54,833 nt of DNA from JAGNZR01 sp051648365 (GTDB taxonomy: Bacteria > Fusobacteriota > Fusobacteriia > Fusobacteriales > Fusobacteriaceae), in NCBI GenBank assembly GCA_051648365.1, contig JBOFEZ010000019.1:1-54833 (forward strand), in the 5' to 3' direction. The notes beneath the pieces are model-generated. The model had not been told where the DNA came from, made no database searches, and worked only from the letters and a program-made list of their open reading frames with translations. The position numbers and the translations under genes are program-made. This document shows, piece after piece, positions 1 to 10,368 of this stretch (position 1 is its first letter; each line of letters begins with the position of its first letter).

Positions 1-720
1 ATGTGCAATCTGATGTATATTTTTTTGAACATATCCCATCTCTCTTTTATAGAGAAATGTATATATTAGTGACAACCCCATTCCAGCTAAACTTGTTATA
101 AATGCCAAACTCATGCTTGGGATAACTTCTGAAATTGCTGATAGCATATTTCCAGTAGCTGCAGTATTGGCAGCTACATCTATTACATCATTTACTTTTG
201 TGGTATCTTCTATTAATTTATTTACCATTCCTATTTTGTAAAGACCAGTTATTAATCCAAAAAACGTCCCTATTATCCCAATTCCTATTAATGTTGGACC
301 AACTTGATTCAATCCTTGTATATTAAAGTTTCTATCTAATATATTTTCTTCATTAAAATATTGTGATGGCTCTACTGAGTCTAGTCCTCTATTTCTAAGA
401 GACATCGTATAGTCATCTATATTTTCATTTAAAAATTTCCATTTATGAGAATTTTCTAGTTCCTCTTCATATTCTAGATAAATTTTATTTTTAATTTTTT
501 CTTCCCTATCTTTTCTACTTTTAAAATCTTTTTCTAAATTCAACTCTTTCTCTGAATACATAGATTTTTTTAATCTCTCAGTAAAATTTTTCAATTTACT
601 TGTTTCACTCTTTAAACTTCTCATTTTTAAAATATGTCTTAGTTGCCAACAAAAAAGACCTATTGTTGCCATTAAAAAAATCAATGTGTCTTTTCCTAAA
701 ATATTGATCTGATCTATCAT
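1..720 (-). CDS. MotA/TolQ/ExbB-family proton channel subunit (partial, runs off left edge)
   Basis: I translated this frame by hand. It opens with ATG at 720 behind GGAGATAAAG and stays open for 240 codons to base 1, so the C-terminus lies outside the window. A first membrane segment lies near residues 13-28. A charged, Lys/Glu-rich helical stretch follows. A second membrane segment carries the family-typical pattern VGPTLIGIGIIGTFFGLITG, and a third reads close to AISEVIPSMSLAFITSLAGM. That spacing is the core of MotA/TolQ/ExbB subunits, and the insertion before the second segment is more like MotA or ZorA than like ExbB. The family forms pentameric ion channels that drive a MotB/ExbD/OmpA-type partner. 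The gene starts 9 bases after the upstream stop, so it belongs to the same operon. A partner gene would be expected just beyond the left edge. That is inference. Confidence 0.75.
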   Translation of the reverse strand, partial: MIDQINILGKDTLIFLMATIGLFCWQLRHILKMRSLKSETSKLKNFTERLKKSMYSEKELNLEKDFKSRKDREEKIKNKIYLEYEEELENSHKWKFLNENIDDYTMSLRNRGLDSVEPSQYFNEENILDRNFNIQGLNQVGPTLIGIGIIGTFFGLITGLYKIGMVNKLIEDTTKVNDVIDVAANTAATGNMLSAISEVIPSMSLAFITSLAGMGLSLIYTFLYKREMGYVQKNIHQIAH

Positions 721-729
721 CTTTATCTC

Positions 730-3700
730 CTATGTTCTTTCTCTTCTCTCTACTATTTTATTTCTCCAAAAATTGTACTCTTTGTCAAAGTCATCTTCTG
801 TTACTCCTTCTATAACTTTAGAATAGAATTTTTTTCTTGCATCAGTTATCTCGTTATCCTCTCCTAAAATATCATTCAGAAATTCTCTTAGCAGATTTAA
901 ATCTATATATTCTGGAAGATTTTTGAATCCATACTTTAAGTATTGCTCTCTCTCTTCCTGAGTAAATTTATTTTTATTCCACCCTTTCTTTACCGTGCTG
1001 TCCCCATCTATCCACTGAAGATATTCTTGTACTAATTTTAGCATCTCTATAAACTGCTTGTCATCTATACTTTGAAGAACTCCTACGTCTTTATGTGAAT
1101 CCTCCATAAAATGTAATCTAATATGTTTATCTTTATTTGATTCAAAAATATTTTCTTCTCCCATATTATCTAGGAATATATCTGAATTTACACTGTCAAA
1201 CTCCTGCCTATCAATTTTTATTTCAGCTGGAATAATATGATTCAATGAATCTGGAACTGAATATCCTTTGTTTGTTCCTATTATTATATTTTCTTTTGAT
1301 AATATATCTTCATTTACCATTGTAAATATTTTTATATATCTATTGTTTCCTGGAAAAAGAGTTTTGAAAAGCTCATTTAAGATTACACTAAGAGTTAATG
1401 CTACTTTGTCAGGTTCTTTTATTTCTCCTCTTTTTTTAAATATTTTTACACTTAGCACTCTTCCGTTCTCATATTCCCTTTTAAATTGATGACCATAATT
1501 TTCTAAAGATTTGTATGAGTACTCCTCATTATTTAAATTTATGCCACCTTTAAACTCATAGTATCCAAGAGTTTCTATTGAGTAATCTGCCATTTGCAAT
1601 GTCAAATCTAAATCGTATCCAAGTTTTTTTGAAGAACTCAGATTTTGTCTTGATTTTTTTTCTCCAAATTCATTTTCATTTCTATATTTTTTTATAGTTA
1701 TTGCCTCTTTGTTTCTGTATTGGAATTTTTCTGTTCCACTAGTTGGCGTAATATCTATTTTTTTATTGACTAAATCTATTTTCTTTATATTGAATGAATG
1801 TCCATTGAAAGAGTGATATTGATTCGGGAGATAATTTTGATACACATGATCAAGGGGGATTACTCCGTATATAAAATCCTTGTTACTCATAATTTGAAAA
1901 TTTTCAAACCATTTAAAGTAATTACTGTCTTTTATTATTGAACTCAAGCTATAAAATTTCTTCTCTACAAATTTCCCAATCTCGTCATCATATATATTCT
2001 GTGTTTCTACACTCATATATTTTTCTTTCAGTATATCTACATTGTACACCTGTTTGAAAAGTTCAATTAGTTCACTCTCGGTGTTTTCAATACTCTGATT
2101 CTGAAGTGAAATCTCTGCATTTTTATAACTAGCTATCTCAATTTTTATATCCTCATCTGATACTTTTAAACTTGAATTTGTAAGAATTTCTTTCAAATAG
2201 GATACAGATTTAAACTTATCATTTTCAATTTTTGGAGTGTATCCCTCAATTGGTGAGATATAAAAATATTCAATATTATCAATAAAATAATCCCTTAATA
2301 GATAATTTGGAGATATCACATTTACGAAATTATTTTTTTCTCCTAAACTTCCATATTTTCTGAGTGCTACAGGAGCATTGTAATTTTTATCCTCTACAAA
2401 AATAAGATTAGATTCTTTTTTCCTTAAAAGAGATGGTATTGAATTATTTTTTATGACTTCATTATATACACTTTTAATTTCCGCTCCATTTATTGGCATC
2501 CCTCTTAATTGATTTTTACTGGCTTTTATATTTCCTTCATAAACAATATATGGCAGCTCATCATTTTCTACAAAATTTATATCTTGAATTCCCATCTCCC
2601 ACGGAAGATAAGATAAGGTATTTGAAACTCCTATTTCTCCTTTGGGTACTCCCTCTATAATTTCTGTGTAATATTTTTTATATGAATCTTCTCTCCATAT
2701 GATATTATAATTATTTTCAGGAATTGATTTTTGGATGTGGTGTTCCACGGTAGAAATTTTCAGATTTTTATCTATTGAAGCTTTTAACCCTTCTGAACTA
2801 TTTGATAAAATTACGTATTGTACTCCTTCATCTCCCTTTTGTAACTCTATTCTAAAATGAGTATTTAATATATTTGTTAATATACTCAGTGTTTGAATGT
2901 TTTCTGCAATCTCTTCTGCTTTTTCATTCAGGACAACTATTATTATATCTTTTAGTTCATTCTGTTCTTTTTGAAGTTTTTTTATAAAATCTTCCTGTGT
3001 TTTTATTATCTCATTTTGAGTTGCAATGACTATATCCCATTCATTTTGATTTTTCCATTCTTCAAAAGTTACTATATTTCTTATAGATTTTTTATATAAT
3101 TTTCTAAACCATCCCTTATACCAGTTTTGCAGCTCTTCTCTCTTAGAATCATTATTATATATACTATTTTCAGCTAAAATAAGTATTTTTTTTCCTTTTA
3201 TTATACTTTTTTCAAAATATGAAAAAAGTATCGGAGCAAACTCTTCGTGGTTTGAATCACTTATGATAATATCTTTTTTCTCAAAAAGTTCTTTTAGAAT
3301 ATAGGTATAATCTGAATTAAGATCATATTCTTTATTTAAATAGCTGTATACTTCACTAGCTTCTTTATTATCCTTTAAAGCTTTCGGTATTTTTTGTTTT
3401 TCTTCCTTCTCTCTCTCTTTTCCTTGTATTAGAGAATCAGCAAGAATATTTTCAGACCATATATCTTTAAATCTTCTATATAAAGATTCGTATTCTCTTC
3501 TCTCCATCTCTTTTTTTTCTACTTTTTCTAATTCCTTTTCTTTTTCTTCAGCTGTATATTCGTTTCCATCCAGATAATAGTATAGCTCCGTTATAAAAAT
3601 CAAAGTTAAAATTACAAAAAGTGATACTTTGTAGTTCCCAAAAATAGTTGGATGAACTAAATTTTTAACAATTTCTGTAATTCCGTTTATTGTTGCATTA

Positions 3701-4260
3701 TCAGTTTGAGGAGAAACTTCATTTCTAAACATATTTTCAATTAGTCCATAGATAGTTCCAAAAACAGTTATGTATATAAAGTATCTCAGTATACCCATTG
3801 TTTCCCTCATAAGTATCCAATGTTCTTTTATAAAAGCTTTTTCCTCTTTTTTTTCATACGGACTGCTTATGAAAGGAATATAATTTTCTAAAGTATCTTT
3901 TTTAATAAATTTACAAATCGATAATTTTAAAATAAAAAATAAAATAAGAAATATAAAATTTATCGAAAGAATCATTATAGATAGCATTTTTGTTCCTATT
4001 TCTGACGGCAATTTCATAAAAAATATAATATTTTTCCATACACTAATTTGATAATAGATTTCCACTAATAAATTTAGACCTATTATTCCTATAAGTCCCT
4101 TTATCACATCTGCTTGTTTAAATCTGTATTCTTTCTTTGTGTTTATAGAAGCTAATCCACACACAAAAATCATAAATACTAGAAAGCATATGACTGTTAA
4201 TATCTCTTTAAGATATAGTGAACTGGAAATTTTTTCCACGAGATTTTTTATCATCTCCAT
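730..4260 (-). CDS. Large five-TM protein with coiled coil and big cytoplasmic region; function unknown
   Basis: This 1176-residue protein starts at ATG 4260. The start overlaps the upstream stop as TAATG and has GGAGGG 8 bases before it, so translation is coupled. Five hydrophobic segments lie near residues 20-38, 52-71, 91-114, 155-175 and 212-232. A Lys/Glu-rich coiled coil follows (about 235-270), then roughly 900 soluble residues. The soluble part begins with an alpha/beta pattern (KDIIISDSN, KKILILAEN, WDIVIATQNEI) that recalls a degenerate P-loop or helicase fold, but I see no intact Walker A. The last third (VALTLSVILNELF near 960, then RLHFMEDSHKDVGVL) weakly recalls the DUF1998 tail of some helicases. 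I do not recognise the family with confidence. Its place between a tubulin-like GTPase and a MotA-like channel suggests a membrane-bound core component. Confidence 0.7.
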   Translation of the reverse strand: MEMIKNLVEKISSSLYLKEILTVICFLVFMIFVCGLASINTKKEYRFKQADVIKGLIGIIGLNLLVEIYYQISVWKNIIFFMKLPSEIGTKMLSIMILSINFIFLILFFILKLSICKFIKKDTLENYIPFISSPYEKKEEKAFIKEHWILMRETMGILRYFIYITVFGTIYGLIENMFRNEVSPQTDNATINGITEIVKNLVHPTIFGNYKVSLFVILTLIFITELYYYLDGNEYTAEEKEKELEKVEKKEMERREYESLYRRFKDIWSENILADSLIQGKEREKEEKQKIPKALKDNKEASEVYSYLNKEYDLNSDYTYILKELFEKKDIIISDSNHEEFAPILFSYFEKSIIKGKKILILAENSIYNNDSKREELQNWYKGWFRKLYKKSIRNIVTFEEWKNQNEWDIVIATQNEIIKTQEDFIKKLQKEQNELKDIIIVVLNEKAEEIAENIQTLSILTNILNTHFRIELQKGDEGVQYVILSNSSEGLKASIDKNLKISTVEHHIQKSIPENNYNIIWREDSYKKYYTEIIEGVPKGEIGVSNTLSYLPWEMGIQDINFVENDELPYIVYEGNIKASKNQLRGMPINGAEIKSVYNEVIKNNSIPSLLRKKESNLIFVEDKNYNAPVALRKYGSLGEKNNFVNVISPNYLLRDYFIDNIEYFYISPIEGYTPKIENDKFKSVSYLKEILTNSSLKVSDEDIKIEIASYKNAEISLQNQSIENTESELIELFKQVYNVDILKEKYMSVETQNIYDDEIGKFVEKKFYSLSSIIKDSNYFKWFENFQIMSNKDFIYGVIPLDHVYQNYLPNQYHSFNGHSFNIKKIDLVNKKIDITPTSGTEKFQYRNKEAITIKKYRNENEFGEKKSRQNLSSSKKLGYDLDLTLQMADYSIETLGYYEFKGGINLNNEEYSYKSLENYGHQFKREYENGRVLSVKIFKKRGEIKEPDKVALTLSVILNELFKTLFPGNNRYIKIFTMVNEDILSKENIIIGTNKGYSVPDSLNHIIPAEIKIDRQEFDSVNSDIFLDNMGEENIFESNKDKHIRLHFMEDSHKDVGVLQSIDDKQFIEMLKLVQEYLQWIDGDSTVKKGWNKNKFTQEEREQYLKYGFKNLPEYIDLNLLREFLNDILGEDNEITDARKKFYSKVIEGVTEDDFDKEYNFWRNKIVERRERT

Positions 4261-6872
4261 TAGTTGTTCCCTCCTTGCCCAAATATTTCATCCTCTTTTA
4301 AATTTATGGAATTACACCCAAATATTCCAGAAGGTCTAAACCAGTTCTCTTGATAATTCACACTAACTTTGAATTCTGTATATTGAGGTATCTCTATATA
4401 TTTTTCTGGAAGAAAAACACCATTTTCAAAAGGTGCTTTTTTACAATTCAGGTCACCTGTTTTCCCCGAAAAATTCTCATTACTGTAAGATTCTTCATCT
4501 ACTTTTCCTTTAGAAATATTTTTTATTATCTGAAGAATATTACTGGCAGATTCCTCTTGTTTTGTTAACTCATTTATATAAAATCTAACACACTGTAACT
4601 GCTCAAAAATTTTACCTTGTTCTTTTTTTGCTAAAATATAATTTTTCTCCGCCACTCTACATTCCATCTGGGTATCTATATATTTTTTCTTGTTCTCATA
4701 TTTTTCCCCTAAATCCGATATGTATGAATTCCTTATCTCTTTTGCTAACTCTAATATACTTTTTATTTGACAATTATTTTTCCAAATAAAATATATCAAT
4801 ATTAAACCTGTTATTCCAACTAATACTCCTGTTCTAATTGAAAGGATTAATGGGGTAAAACCACCAAAATAATATCCGTAAGAGATTGGCTCCAATATTC
4901 CTGGAACTGCTAATATGGCCACAATATCCTCTACTCTCGGTCTTTTATTCAAATGTTTCCTAAGTAGCACCACATCTCTATTTTCTTTCATTTTTTGCAT
5001 AAATTCATTTGTTATGTCTGTATCAATTTTTTGTGAAGCTTTTTCCAATTCTTTTCTCTTTTTTTCTAACTCTCTCTCCCTATCTGTTACCTCATCTTCT
5101 ATTGTTTTATCTATTGTTGCCAGTTCTTTTACCCCAAAAATATTTTTTCTTATCTGGTAGTCATTTAATGCTTCTTCAGCTTTTTCTATATAATTATTTA
5201 TACTTTTAGATATCTCTTTTAGCCATTCTTTGGTAAATTTTTCAATATCATTGGATTTAAAAAATATTCCAAATTTAGGGGTATCTATATTCGTAACATC
5301 CAAATTTGCATAATCTCTATAATCTCCCTCTTTTACTGTAAAATAACTTATTTTAGCACTAGATTTCATAGTTTTCTGTTGCAATTCCATATTACTTTTT
5401 TCAGAATTTAGCCTAGAGACATATTTATGAAAAAGTAATTCCATATAGTTAACTTTAAAATCTATATTCTCAAAATAATAATAGTTTCTATTTCCTAGAT
5501 AAGATAATCCTTGTTCCGTATACTCTAACAAGAAAAGAATAAAATAGATTAACTTCAAAAGATATTCATTGTTTTTCGAGTTATCTCTCTTAAAAGGCAC
5601 TCTAAAAAAATTTCCATTGTGATGCTTTATCTTTTCTAAACTATATCTTCTCTTTAAAAGTGAAGTTAAAGCAACTTTAGGTGAATACATATTTTTATCT
5701 TGAAGAGTTTTATCCCTAATCACTTTGTCTAGATAACCCAAAAGGAACTCTTTCCTGAAGTTTTCCTCAACCCATTTCAAATTATATCTATCTCCATATA
5801 AGCTTTTTTCATCATCTGGAATTTCCCTATTTTCTCTTTTCAATCTCTCTCTAAACTTTGAAGCCTCTCTTTTTCTTTTGAAAATCTCATCAATAGCTTT
5901 CTCAACTTTATCTCTTCTTATTTTTAATTTCTCTACTACTTCATGACTTAAGTTAAAGTGTTGCTCTCCATCCATAGATATTTTTTCTTTTTCCCATGCT
6001 TCATCCAAAATATTTATGTCATTTTCTGTAAAAAGATATTCAAAATAATATCCATTTCTCTCTAGTATCGTAATAAATTTTTCTCTAAAGTCTATCTTTT
6101 TAAAATTATCATCAATCCTTCTAAACTCACTTTTTAAATTATCTGAAAGATATTTATTTATCATCTTATAAATTGAAATATGTTTTTTTATTGAAGAATC
6201 ATCTATTTTTCCAAGATCACTATTTTCTATGACCTCTATTTTTTCTTTAACCATTTCATCAACTATATTTATAACTTCTTTTAAAGGTTCTAAGAGTTCT
6301 CTCTCTTCAAATGTCATCATCTCTGGATTAGTTCTAGAGAACTGAATATCTTTTATTTTTGACATTCTTTTTTCCCATATTTGTGAGATCTTTTCAATTT
6401 CATCATATGAAAAACTCGGTATTTTAGTATAGCCATATTTGTCTAACTCTTCTCCTACTGCCGGATTTATCTCCCTAGCTATATGCTTAAAATCTCTCTC
6501 TAATTTATCTATATTTATAAAATTTATTTTTTCTGGGCTAATTTTCTCTTCAGACAATTTTTCTAAAAGATTTTTTTCAATTCCTATATATCTATTAGTT
6601 ATATTACCGCCAAACTCTGCCGTATTCTCTTCAAAGAGCGACTGAATAAAAATAATTTGGAACTCTCTGATGTGATTATTATGGACATGAAATTTTATCT
6701 CATTGAAAAGATTTTTTTTCACCACTTTACTTTCTTCACCTTGTTTTTCTGATTCTTTATCAATTACGTTGATAATTTTTATTTTTTTCTCCTGAAAATA
6801 TTTATAAAAATATAGACTTGTCATCCCTAAAAAATCTATCTCTTTTTCATAATTTATTACAAATGTAAACAT
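4260..6872 (-). CDS. Tubulin-operon protein with TM region and coiled coil; function unknown
   Basis: I place the start at ATG 6872 because GGAGGAG sits 5 bases upstream. A longer reading frame to 6938 exists but has no comparable ribosome site. The product is 870 residues. The N-terminus (MFTFVINYEKEIDFLG) looks like a soluble alpha/beta domain with no signal peptide. The middle is charged and mostly helical, with runs of Lys, Glu and Arg. One long hydrophobic patch (about residues 640-695) could make one or two membrane passes. A coiled coil of about 90 residues follows, then a C-terminal beta-rich tail ending in Gly/Asn. There is no P-loop or recognisable catalytic motif. It lies 70 bases after the tubulin-like gene and overlaps the next gene by one base. 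I do not recognise it. From context it may be an adaptor between the GTPase and the membrane complex. Confidence 0.7.
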   Translation of the reverse strand: MFTFVINYEKEIDFLGMTSLYFYKYFQEKKIKIINVIDKESEKQGEESKVVKKNLFNEIKFHVHNNHIREFQIIFIQSLFEENTAEFGGNITNRYIGIEKNLLEKLSEEKISPEKINFINIDKLERDFKHIAREINPAVGEELDKYGYTKIPSFSYDEIEKISQIWEKRMSKIKDIQFSRTNPEMMTFEERELLEPLKEVINIVDEMVKEKIEVIENSDLGKIDDSSIKKHISIYKMINKYLSDNLKSEFRRIDDNFKKIDFREKFITILERNGYYFEYLFTENDINILDEAWEKEKISMDGEQHFNLSHEVVEKLKIRRDKVEKAIDEIFKRKREASKFRERLKRENREIPDDEKSLYGDRYNLKWVEENFRKEFLLGYLDKVIRDKTLQDKNMYSPKVALTSLLKRRYSLEKIKHHNGNFFRVPFKRDNSKNNEYLLKLIYFILFLLEYTEQGLSYLGNRNYYYFENIDFKVNYMELLFHKYVSRLNSEKSNMELQQKTMKSSAKISYFTVKEGDYRDYANLDVTNIDTPKFGIFFKSNDIEKFTKEWLKEISKSINNYIEKAEEALNDYQIRKNIFGVKELATIDKTIEDEVTDRERELEKKRKELEKASQKIDTDITNEFMQKMKENRDVVLLRKHLNKRPRVEDIVAILAVPGILEPISYGYYFGGFTPLILSIRTGVLVGITGLILIYFIWKNNCQIKSILELAKEIRNSYISDLGEKYENKKKYIDTQMECRVAEKNYILAKKEQGKIFEQLQCVRFYINELTKQEESASNILQIIKNISKGKVDEESYSNENFSGKTGDLNCKKAPFENGVFLPEKYIEIPQYTEFKVSVNYQENWFRPSGIFGCNSINLKEDEIFGQGGNN

Positions 6873-6942
6873 TTTCTCCTCCGAGCAAATTATTTTTAAA
6901 AAAATGGAAGAAACTATTAACAGTTTCCTCCATTTCAAAGTT

Positions 6943-9900
6943 TTATCTTCTTTCCGATATAATCTTTAGAAGTTCTTTATACTTAGTTGTACTTATATCT
7001 GTCCATTTATATTCTGACTCATATTTCTCTAAAAGATTTATAACCGCCTGTTCTGCCTTTTCCTTCATTTCTCTTATAAACATTATTTTTTCATCAGCTT
7101 CAGCTAATTTTTGAGATTCGTTTAGAATTGTCGCTAAATATGCTCCTGCAATTTTTGAAGCGACTATTCCTCTTGAAGTACCATAATATTCTAAGATATT
7201 TTCAATATTTTCTTTATTGAAAATATCTATCAATTTTCTAACAATTTCAACAGTTTCTTCTTTTTTAGACGGTTCAGCTTGATTAATATATTCTATTAAA
7301 ACATCATAAAGATTTACGTTATTCGGAGAGGCTAATCCTAAGAATTTATATTCTTCTAAATTAAACTGCTTATCTTGAGCATTTTTTCTCTCTTCAGATA
7401 TTCTTTCATTTATATCATCTACTATATTTGGATTATACTTTAATGCTGTCATCAATGCAGGATAAAGAGACCTTACATCTTTATTACCACTTTTTATTAT
7501 TTTCGAACTTCCATTTCTATCTTTGAAAGTCCAAATTGACCGTCCATTCATATCTATATTCGAATTTATATATTGATATAAAATTCCATTTATAAAACCT
7601 CTCATTATTCCGATTTCATCTTGCTTTGCTTGATTGTCATTTATATCAGGCATATAAGCTGGAAGGTGCCATCTTTTATCCAAATGTGGAGTCACTGAAA
7701 CTTCATGTCTATTAAGTTTTTCTATAACCTCTTTATATGCTGAAAAATATTCCCCTGGATTTGTACCAGTTTTTTTATTTCCAGATGAAAATTTTTCAAA
7801 ATCTTGAGCTTTTAACCCATGAATAGAGACATATCTTATTATTTCATATTTTGAGAATCCTTCACTTTTCACTATTTTATTAACGTCTTTAAATATATTC
7901 TCTTTTTCCTCTTCGGTAAGTTCTTCTAGTATTTTACTGTTAATTCCCCATAACGGAAGAGTATTGACCCCTTGTTTTTGCATAAAAGGTTTTGCACGAT
8001 TTTCTATATCTTTTACAAGATCGATAACATGTTCTGTTTGATCATTATATGATTTATTCATAATTTCAGCTTGTTTTCTTATAGCTGAAATTATTCCCAT
8101 ATCTAGAGTTCCTCTATTTTTTATCTGGCTTCTGTATGCATCTAAGAATTTCTCTTGATATACCTCTTTCACGCTCTTCTCATTTAATATTTTCTCATTT
8201 TTTCTTCTCGATATAAATTTATTATATTTCTCTTTGAATATTTCAGCATAGCTTCCATTTAAAACATTTTCTACATCCACATTTTTTCCAAGCTCATCAT
8301 ATAACTTTTCTTTCATCTCTGTTGTTGATAGAACATATACTTTACTTACATCTGTTCTATCTTCGTGTATTTTTGCTAAATTTTGAGATTTTATTCTGAA
8401 GTCAGCTATAATCTCTTTCAACGCTCTAAAGAAACTTTCTTCGTTATTCTCTATCATATCATTTACAGATTTTATTAGGTCTTCATACACTCCAAGTGTA
8501 ATTTTTTTCTGAAGATACTCTCCTATTTTCTTCATCTGACTTTCAGCTTTTTCTTCATATTCGTTGGCAAAATTTTTATGTCCTCTGCTAAATATAGAAA
8601 ATAATCCCTTACTTTTTTCAGCCACTGATGAAGCTACTTCTCTCGCCCCTCTATCATCTCCGAAGTCTCTAGAATATCTCTCAGTTAACTCATATAGATT
8701 TCTAGTATCTTCTCCCAAAATTCTTGTTTTTTCTTCTACTATGTTTTTTATCTCATAAAGAAAATATCTTGTAGCTATTGGATTCATAGCATCACCATCA
8801 TTTTCTCCAAGCATCCAATAACCTAATTGGTACTTGAATTTTGCCATATCTCTTTCTTCCATAAGATGTATTGGAAGTATGTTAGTTGATAACATATTTT
8901 TCTTATCTTCCACAGAATTTATTGCCACTTTTTTATATTTTCCTAAGTGAGCTTCAAAGTTTGAAACTTCATTTTTCATTTCTTCAGCTTTCCCATATAA
9001 ATTTTCCTGATGCGGAGCTATATAAGTTCTAAATTCTTTATACTCTTTTGCTTCTTCTATCTCATTTTTAATTCTTTCTTCTAAAGCATTTATAAATTCA
9101 ACTGTTTTTTTGGGACCTAATTCATTTTCTTTGTTTATAACATGAAGAGTTCTATTTAAATTTTTAAAGAAAACATCTCCATTTTTGACCTCGTTGTCAA
9201 AAATATCATTTGCTCTAATATTTTTTTTTGGAGCTTCTCTGTATATACCTTGTTTCTTCAAGTTGTCATACTCTTCCATCTCGTGTTCAAACACTCTATC
9301 TATCTTTAACCATTTATCCCCTATGCTTTCAGAAGCTAGTCTATAAGCACTATAATCTACTATGTTTTCATATGGGTAAACTAAGGTAGATACTCCTGCT
9401 GCTGCATATCTTGCTCTTCCTTTTGTTTCTGTCAGGTGTGGCAACATATTTATTTCATCTGAAGCTGCTACTCCTGCTATATCACTGAACAACTGCAAGT
9501 ATATTGTTTTTTCTAATTGAGAAATGTAATGCTCATATCCTCCCAAATGTTTTCCATCTAAATTTTCATAGTCATATAAATAAGAAAAGTCATACGGTAA
9601 CTTCATCACTTTTTCATCCGCCATATCAGGTTTATATGCCAATTGAATGTTTACACCGTGTTCCTCTGCATTACCCATAGTTGATCTTATTATTGCATCT
9701 AACTCTTTAAGGCAGGCATACCCATTGGCTCTTGTATTTCTAATATGAGTTCCACTTATAATTCTATTTTTTATAAGTATATCTGGTAGCATAAAACTTC
9801 CTCTTATAGTTACATATTTTCCTTTGCTTTCAAAGTAGTCTCTTAAATAAAGAGCTGTTTGAAGAAATATTCCTGAACCTGTTCCGCCAGCTAGTGAACT

Positions 9901-10338
9901 TACTATCATAACTCTTACATCATTACTATAGTCAGAACCATCCATTTGAGAAAATTTTTGAAGTTTTGATTCGAGAGTATTTAATTTTCCACTGCCAATG
10001 GAATCCATATATGCCAATCTTGATATAGCTCTTACCTGTCCAGCTCCATCTGTAAATTTAGTCGTCAGTATCGATTGGTGATCTGTTGGAAACCACTCCT
10101 CTACATGACTTCTCCTGATATTGTCTTTCATCAAACATTTTTGTACAGTCAGTTCTGAACTTGTTAAAGTTATATCACCCTGTTTTAGCCCTAATTTTCT
10201 AGCTTCATTTTCATCAGTATCAAATATATGTACCACAACATTTTTTCTTAATTCTTCTGGTATTTCTTTATAAACATTCGAAGCTATTTTACTTCCTATT
10301 CCTCCAAGCCCTATTAGCAGTACTGCTTTGTTTGCCAT
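6943..10338 (-). CDS. Tubulin/FtsZ-like GTPase (Tubulin_2 type)
   Basis: This 1131-residue protein starts at ATG 10338 behind GGGGGA. The N-terminus has a nucleotide-binding glycine loop, LLIGLGGIGSKIA (residues 7-18), and an acidic strand end, FDTDENEA (39-46). The tubulin/FtsZ signature loop appears as AGGTGSGIF at 150-158, in place of GGGTGTG. The first 400 or so residues form the GTPase fold. The remaining 700 are long helical segments, far larger than FtsZ (about 350-400 residues) and in the range of the FtsZ-like families described by comparative genomics as linked to vWA and OmpA-type proteins. The family is expected to bind GTP and polymerise. It sits 30 bases after the vWA gene, clearly in one operon. 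Its partner and biological role are unknown. Confidence 0.87.
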   Translation of the reverse strand: MANKAVLLIGLGGIGSKIASNVYKEIPEELRKNVVVHIFDTDENEARKLGLKQGDITLTSSELTVQKCLMKDNIRRSHVEEWFPTDHQSILTTKFTDGAGQVRAISRLAYMDSIGSGKLNTLESKLQKFSQMDGSDYSNDVRVMIVSSLAGGTGSGIFLQTALYLRDYFESKGKYVTIRGSFMLPDILIKNRIISGTHIRNTRANGYACLKELDAIIRSTMGNAEEHGVNIQLAYKPDMADEKVMKLPYDFSYLYDYENLDGKHLGGYEHYISQLEKTIYLQLFSDIAGVAASDEINMLPHLTETKGRARYAAAGVSTLVYPYENIVDYSAYRLASESIGDKWLKIDRVFEHEMEEYDNLKKQGIYREAPKKNIRANDIFDNEVKNGDVFFKNLNRTLHVINKENELGPKKTVEFINALEERIKNEIEEAKEYKEFRTYIAPHQENLYGKAEEMKNEVSNFEAHLGKYKKVAINSVEDKKNMLSTNILPIHLMEERDMAKFKYQLGYWMLGENDGDAMNPIATRYFLYEIKNIVEEKTRILGEDTRNLYELTERYSRDFGDDRGAREVASSVAEKSKGLFSIFSRGHKNFANEYEEKAESQMKKIGEYLQKKITLGVYEDLIKSVNDMIENNEESFFRALKEIIADFRIKSQNLAKIHEDRTDVSKVYVLSTTEMKEKLYDELGKNVDVENVLNGSYAEIFKEKYNKFISRRKNEKILNEKSVKEVYQEKFLDAYRSQIKNRGTLDMGIISAIRKQAEIMNKSYNDQTEHVIDLVKDIENRAKPFMQKQGVNTLPLWGINSKILEELTEEEKENIFKDVNKIVKSEGFSKYEIIRYVSIHGLKAQDFEKFSSGNKKTGTNPGEYFSAYKEVIEKLNRHEVSVTPHLDKRWHLPAYMPDINDNQAKQDEIGIMRGFINGILYQYINSNIDMNGRSIWTFKDRNGSSKIIKSGNKDVRSLYPALMTALKYNPNIVDDINERISEERKNAQDKQFNLEEYKFLGLASPNNVNLYDVLIEYINQAEPSKKEETVEIVRKLIDIFNKENIENILEYYGTSRGIVASKIAGAYLATILNESQKLAEADEKIMFIREMKEKAEQAVINLLEKYESEYKWTDISTTKYKELLKIISERR

Positions 10339-10368
10339 AATTCCCCCTATCTCCTATATTTCTACATT

